From Owenia fusiformis (taxonomy: Eukaryota; Annelida; Polychaeta; Sabellida; Oweniidae): 60,000 bases of DNA. This document shows, piece after piece, positions 54,295-60,000 of this stretch. The notes under the pieces are model-generated. The model made no database searches. It was given only the letters and a program-made list of their open reading frames with translations, and was not told where the DNA came from. The number at the start of each line of letters is the position of its first letter. The first letter of the stretch is position 1. The stretch spans positions 18,993,915 through 19,053,914 of the forward strand of contig CAIIXF020000001.1 of NCBI GenBank assembly GCA_903813345.2, read 5' to 3'. The translations under genes were made by a program, and so were the position numbers.

Positions 54295-55949
54295 CACGGG
54301 GGATAAGCAAAACGAGGGCGAAGCCACGGACTGCGACTCGCGTAATTCAAAACGAGGTTACAACGCATTATAGCTGAACAATGGCGGTAAGTCCAAACTT
54401 AATTTGGAAGGCATGTTAGGATTTGGGGTAGATTATTGGTTTGGATATTCTACAGAATAGCTAGTATGTTCCAGTCGGTGATCAACATATTCATACTCCA
54501 CCTGCAATGGCATTCTTGGTGCTCGGCTGTCCAATAGTTTAGCATGAACACAAATGAATTCGAAATCTGCCACATAAAATGTAATTTTGTCAATATTTGT
54601 CCCTAATATACCGATTTAAACAAAGGAATCATAAATGACATCGAATTAATATAATTATTCATGTTCTGTTGTTACAATTACATCTTCGTGTGATATTTGG
54701 TAAGCGGAAAGCGTACAATTACATAGAAAATTGGAATTTATAATAGTCGCAGTCCATCCATCTGCCCAACGCAGTCCGCGGCTCAGTGTTGCTTAATATC
54801 TGAAGCTGAACGCAATCACAGCCAAAGGTAGATAGCACAATGTGTGTACAGGTGTGGCCAAAATGGAGCAACTTTGGACAAAATTGAATATAAAGGGCTA
54901 TTTTAATAGACCTACATCGTGTCTCAATCCATTCTGCAAATATATACAAGCTGTCAAATACAGCTGAAATCATGAATTTATGGTAGCTAGCAATATTGAT
55001 GGACTGTTGGAAAGATCATCCAGAATTACATTAACTCACCAACTCTCCAATTATTTGATATTTTCCTGATATCTTAAATACTACATTCCCCAACAGCTTT
55101 TATTGCATCATCAAAAAGTTAATTGTTTCGCATTTCTACTTCTTATAAAAAGTCTCACCACTATCCAATTATCTATATATTTAACCCTATCCACAAATTG
55201 GTTTGTAATAAACATATTACGTTGTCATCTTGCGCTCGACTGTTCTGCCAAATACGCTATTGAATTGCCATATTTCTAGGTCTTAAACGATACAATATAG
55301 CAATTTGGGACATTGGTTCAGGTAATAGATATATGTTAATCAACGTAACTTTGAATGATAATCTGAATGCTGACTTTCTTTTCCTGAAACAATAATAGCG
55401 TAGGAATATAGTTTACACTATCTTATTTATTTCGTGTTCGCGGCTGGACTGCGTTGCTTAGAATATCAATGGAGGCTGTGTTGCGTTGTTGAAATAGCTT
55501 TGTTTACTGGACTGCGACCACTATGAATGCGCAGTTTGAATCTAATTTTCTCCTCATGAACACATTCTATTATCAAATCATTTTCACGAATTATACTCGG
55601 AGCCTCAACTAACCTTTAGATATCAGAAACGTGTTAAAACTCCTTTCAAATGTATAGTAAATTAAATAATATGCACATATTTTACAGGTAAAATCAGAAC
55701 TTTGCTACTGTTTTAGCTTGATCTGGACAACTGCTTATTTTCTTATCTACAGACCAACAGTAGATACAGAGTAATATTTTGGTCACCGATTAGACACTAC
55801 GATAGCATTTAAAATACTTGGATTTCTCTATTTTGTCGGAAGAAGCAGAAGGCACTGCCGGATGTCCCTCCATTTTGGCGCTGGGCTGCGGTGTAAAGTT
55901 ACGCGAGTCGCAGTCCGTGGCTTCGCCTTCGTTTTGCTTATCCCCCGTG
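54295..55949. mobile_element. CACGG-type TIR element T3 with reiterated GGACTGCG
   Basis: The 51-bp inverted termini (starting CACGGGGGATAAGCAAAACG) differ at one base and are flanked by the exact 5-bp duplication AATAT (54290-54294 and 55950-55954). GGACTGCG or its inverse occurs at 54328, 54748, 54770, 55446, 55509 and 55909. The first 20 bases match element T1 at 16 positions. Just inside the left end, ATGGCG is followed by a perfect donor (GTAAGT, 54387); just inside the right end on the minus strand, CAAAATGG opens a 27-codon frame (55873 to 55790). No transposase; non-autonomous Transib/RAG-like by termini and target. Confidence 0.88.
55790..55873 (-). CDS. Candidate 27-residue ORF inside element T3
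   Basis: MEGHPAVPSASSDKIEKSKY then FKCYRSV and a stop. It starts in the context CAAAATGG right after the terminal repeat, the same placement and start context as in T2. No family recognised. May be a fossil first exon; protein coding is unproven. Confidence 0.2.
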   Translation of the reverse strand: MEGHPAVPSASSDKIEKSKYFKCYRSV

Positions 55950-56249
55950 AATATATCATATCATGACAAATAGTGAAATGATGAGTAAGAGATATATCTT
56001 TGTATATCTGTGCTTTTGATGTACACCCTATCAATATTATCACCAATCAAATTCCAATTCATCAACTTTTCACTATCTAACCTTTCTACATTACCGCTTA
56101 ATTGCAGAGAACATCTATCACATTCAGTTGAGGAGATATCAAATAATATCTTCAGAAAGCTTGAATTTCAATCTCTGTGTTTTTGCTTATTAGTGACAAA
56201 AAACTGCTTGCTTAAATATAAAGCCTCGTGTGCAGAACATTTAGCAAGC

Positions 56250-56955
56250 ATTCCTTCCAGCTCGCTGATTGGTTAAGAAAACGTCAGCATGGTAGATTTG
56301 AAATGATTTATGACCAGGGCTGTCATGGGTACCAGTCGTGGGGATGGGGCTGTTAGACTGCAATACAGTCTATAGTCCATTCTAGGCAGAGGTTAGTTTA
56401 TAACCAGACTGCGCGCAGGGTAGCAGCTCAGTTACAAGCTTGACAAAGTTTCTGGTTTGTATAAGGGAATGGATAAGAAATTATGATATTTGGAAGAATG
56501 CTGGGCAAAACATGATAAATGATAAATTCAAAGACTTCCATTCCAATAAACCTCCATTCATATTGAATTTCTCTTGATCGCACCTACTCCAACTCTCAGT
56601 TCATCATGACTCGACACAAGTGGCAAACATACTTGAAAACAATTATCAATTATCAGTTAGATTTTTTGGAGCAAAATGACTGATTAATTGAGTTAGTGAT
56701 TTATAGTACCATCAATAATTATTTTGTTCAACTAAGGGAAAATTCTGCTAAGAATGAATTGGTTATTCAACTGGATGATTACCCTGCCCGCAGTCTAGTT
56801 ATAAGCTACCCTCTGTCTAGTATAGACTATATTACAGTTTAGTAGCCCCACCCCCATGACTGGTGCTCGTGACAGGCTGCGTCATAAATTATTTCAAATT
56901 ACTGCACTGACCTCTTCTCAACCAATCTGGAATGTCACATGTGCTGGAAGGAACA
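56250..56955. mobile_element. Foldback element FB1
   Basis: The left arm ('ttccttccagctcgctgatt', 'tttgaaatgatttatgacc', 'ggggatggggctgttagact') is inverted in the right arm ('agccccacccccatgact', 'ataaattatttcaaatt', 'tgtgctggaagga'). The arms are about 180 bp and diverged. Non-coding interior. Confidence 0.7.
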
Positions 56956-57689
56956 CGTGCTAAATGCCCACTCATTAACTATGCAATGACATCAGAAGAA
57001 ATAACCATATATAGAAAGTGTCTATATTCCAGCGACGAACTCTGATTGAATCCCTACCAACTCACTACTATACTATACTTCTGTAGATGTTGTAATAGCG
57101 TAACAATCTCAAATGAAACTGTTGTGGCCTTTTGCAGAAGTTGAAATTTGAAATATATGTTAGCTTTAATTCATGGTTAGAAAATGTAATGTTATATTTT
57201 TCTAATCATAAAAACAATTTCTATTCAAGCATAAGATGGATCAAAGAATTTTCTTATCTTAAGAGGGATGACACAGCATAGGATATGAGCACTACCAGAA
57301 CCAGATGATTAACTGTTTTTCAATACCAAATTCAACCTTATTGTATTTAGATAGCAATTTTTGAGACCTGCCGATCATAAATCAATGGTAACAAAGTATC
57401 TTTAATGTTTTTACCAGAAAGCAAGAATATTATATATGCATTATGAATTGAAAAATCCACAGAGATGTTTACCTAAACAAACAGATATTGTGATAGATTA
57501 GCTCTAATCTAGATATTGGTGATGATTTATCATTCTCTTTTGTATATATTAAGCCCAGAATTATTCTGACACCATTGTGATATATTGTTTACACACATGG
57601 CTAATCAATAACAAGTAAAATTGCAGTGTCATTGATGCACGTCATGGTGCTTCACAAATATCAGACAACAATACTGCCAGGTACCCTTA

Positions 57690-58745
57690 GCATTCGTTCG
57701 ACTGCACTTCTAATGAGAGCTCCGTCTTCATTCTTTCAAGTTATAATAAATCTCTGATCTCACTGATTGGTTGAAAAAGGGTCAGCTTGGTAAATTTGAA
57801 ATGATTTATTACTCGGACTATCACAGGCATCAATCTTTTGGGTGGGGCTGCTAAACTGTAATACAGTCTATACTAGGCAGAGGGTAGTTTATAACTAGGC
57901 TCTGTGTGCAGGGTAACTGCGAGGTGTTACACGCAACAGAATGCATGAATATCAGACCATATTAATGAGTGATTATATAATCACTAGCTAAAGCCTGGGT
58001 CTTCAGAAAGTGTAATTATCATTGCTTTCAGTTCCTTAGAGATAATATTCGGATTATTTACATTACCATCCATGAATAAACCAGAAACCAACTACTGGAA
58101 AAGTGATGAGTATCATACCATTTCATAATATCATTTTTGGCATACTTTTAAGATGCGTTATAAAAAATGAAAAATGCTTATTTACCAAATGATCTACAGA
58201 AAAGTCCCTTCTTATGAAAAAATGTATATGACCTTCCAGTTTACCTTGACCACTGAATATGACCTTGACCTTCTACTGACCCAAATACAATAGTTGACAA
58301 AGTATCAGCATGACTATTTTTACTATTTAAAGATCTTTTGTAAAAGACCTGCACTCAGTCTTCATTTTGACCGATGGAAGATGAGTGAATGAAAATGAGA
58401 AGCCTGACCCTAATATTTAGCTACCTTACTAAGTATGGTATAACAAAATAAGAGCTAACAAATAGTAAACTCCAGAAAATGAGTACTACAGCTGATTTTA
58501 TAATTCCTGACATGATCTTAACCATCTCAAATGTAGCCTTAATGGACTTTTATTAGATTCAGTACTTCTTTGAAGTAATGTTTGTACTTTTAGGCAGAAA
58601 ATATGGTCGCATCTACCCTGTCCACAGAGTCTAGTTTTACACTATCCTCTGCCTAGTACAAAATATAAGAAAAGCAGCCCAGCTTGCAGAGTCAGAGATT
58701 TGTTGTAAACTGAAAGAGTGAAGATGAAGCTCTATGAAGTAAAGC
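57690..58745. mobile_element. Foldback element FB2, same family as FB1
   Basis: The left arm ('atctcactgattggttgaaa', 'tttgaaatgatttatta', 'gggtggggctgctaaact', 'actaggcagagggtagttta') shares its sequence with FB1. The right arm (about 58606-58740, 'tatcctctgcctagta', 'agtcagagatttgttg') is the inverse. The arms are longer and more eroded than in FB1. Confidence 0.6.
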
Positions 58746-60000
58746 CAATGAACCCAAAGGGTAGGTAGCATGTCTTCATAATATTTTGATAAGATACAAA
58801 TCAGATCAAAGAATCATCTCCAATCTTAAGAGTGTAAGTCTTCTTGTGAAGGGTAGTTAATGAAGGAAATAACACATAGATATATGAGGTCAACGTCATG
58901 GAAATATCCAAGATGTACAGACCATGACATCATTTTTTCATATATAGCAGTACACCTAAATATTTTCTACTTTTATTCATGAGAGTCACCATAGCCTGCA
59001 TCTAGAACACTTTTCATGTTAAATCAAACAAAAAACAAAATCATATTGAATTGATAAATTCTTACTTTTCAGAAAGTTTTTAGAAATTTTTATTAGTTTA
59101 CGAAAGTTAAGTTATTTTTCTAAGTAACTAAAAGGAAGATTGTTGAATGGTTGCGCGATCCTGCCAATGTCTTTAGTAAACAAAAAAAAGTGAAGTATTT
59201 TTACATTCAAAAAGTAAACAATGCTGACTACCATGTACATCTTATTCCTTTGATGATGATAAGGCTAACATGGCATACAGTTCTCATTTTAAAAATATTG
59301 ACATGACATTTCATGAAAGCCTTATCAGCAGCACACCTTAAGTCAATACTTTAGATAAACTAAAAGTTATTCTAACCTAAATACTTCACTTTAATGACAG
59401 TTTTCCCTCAAGGGAACATAATTCTAAAAATTAATGGTGTCAATCTATATATTATGACATTCACAGCTGGGATGAAAGTTAACTTATAACAGCTATTTAT
59501 CTTTCCATATGCTTACATAATATGTACCTGCTCTAAAGAAAACAAAATAGGCATCTATCTGAATCTGCATGCCAAGTTATCAATGAATGTAAATTAAAAA
59601 GCCATGGAAAAAAGTTACTTTCTAAGAATGCATAGTTTTAACCACTTGACTGCCCTGTTAATACTTCAATTGGCATAATGAATATATTCAATTGGCACAG
59701 AAAAAACTATTTGAACGCACTTATTTCGAATTTGACTCAAAAGATGTATTGATTTGGTTAAGCTACATTGTTGAAACTGACACACGCTTTATGTAATAAT
59801 CAATTTACTAAAAGATTGGCTGGGTTTGAAGATTGAATTTAGGTTATTTTGGTTTCTAGATAGTTATTGTTTATGGCAGATGTTGAATTTTCAACCAGTA
59901 TCTGGAAGACTGGAACCCCTTAAAAAGAAATAACTGAAAATCATATTAAACATATAGACTCTATATTCTGTCTATAGTTTTTCTAAATGACACAAGATAT
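58746..60000. other. AT-rich spacer, nothing recognised
   Basis: No open frame, exon or repeat boundary could be supported to the right edge. Confidence 0.45.

Overview
The window is nuclear DNA of an invertebrate animal. It is AT-rich and gene-poor, its genes have GT-AG introns, and it is dense with small DNA transposons and foldback elements. The tandem-core elements ending in GGAC/ACGG microsatellites resemble the 'pearl'/Helentron-like repeats known from bivalves, and a collagenous C-type lectin pair and a Nucleotid_trans (GT77-type) glycosyltransferase also fit. I therefore suggest a lophotrochozoan, probably a mollusc. This is inference; no sequence here is species-diagnostic.

Genes. 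(1) At 1-1467, minus strand, is the first 489 codons of an uninterrupted leucine-rich-repeat receptor, probably Toll-like; it runs off the left edge and has a likely 5' UTR intron. (2) At 6496-8079, plus, is a type II membrane glycosyltransferase with eight 18-residue stem repeats. (3) From 22860 down to 8526, minus, lie ten consecutive exons, all with compatible phases, of a CAMTA (calmodulin-binding transcription activator) gene: CG-1 DNA-binding domain, a long low-complexity exon, a TIG domain split over two exons, and the start of the ankyrin region. The first coding exon and the ankyrin, IQ and C-terminal exons were not found. (4) Two tandem collagenous C-type lectin genes (11051-11731 and 13104-13775, plus) lie inside a 5.4-kb CAMTA intron on the opposite strand.

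Right of 23 kb I found no convincing multi-exon gene, only one candidate exon at 39299-39428. This part consists of mobile elements. Three elements (26715-27955, 32573-33867, 54295-55949) share termini beginning CACGG-N-G, exact 5-bp AT-rich target duplications, about 30-51-bp inverted termini with one or two mismatches, and a short start-codon ORF just inside one end. Two of them share most of their first 20 bases. Each carries its own short motif (GCGCGCAGTTTG, GGAGCGTTTC, GGACTGCG) reiterated 6-10 times at the ends and inside. The termini and target size fit the Transib/RAG-like superfamily; the private reiterated motifs are, to my knowledge, not a described hallmark. One of these elements sits in a TTAA-flanked element that itself sits in a 4-kb element built on another reiterated motif (AATGGTTG), a three-level nest.

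Other elements resolved with target duplications include a hAT-type MITE at 4475-5058, a small hAT-like element at 40416-40569, a 5-bp-TSD MITE at 14804-15094 confirmed by an empty site elsewhere in the window, TA-flanked mariner/pogo-like elements at 1810-2452, 43642-43854 and 53408-54164, and a 6-bp-TSD element at 41241-41613.
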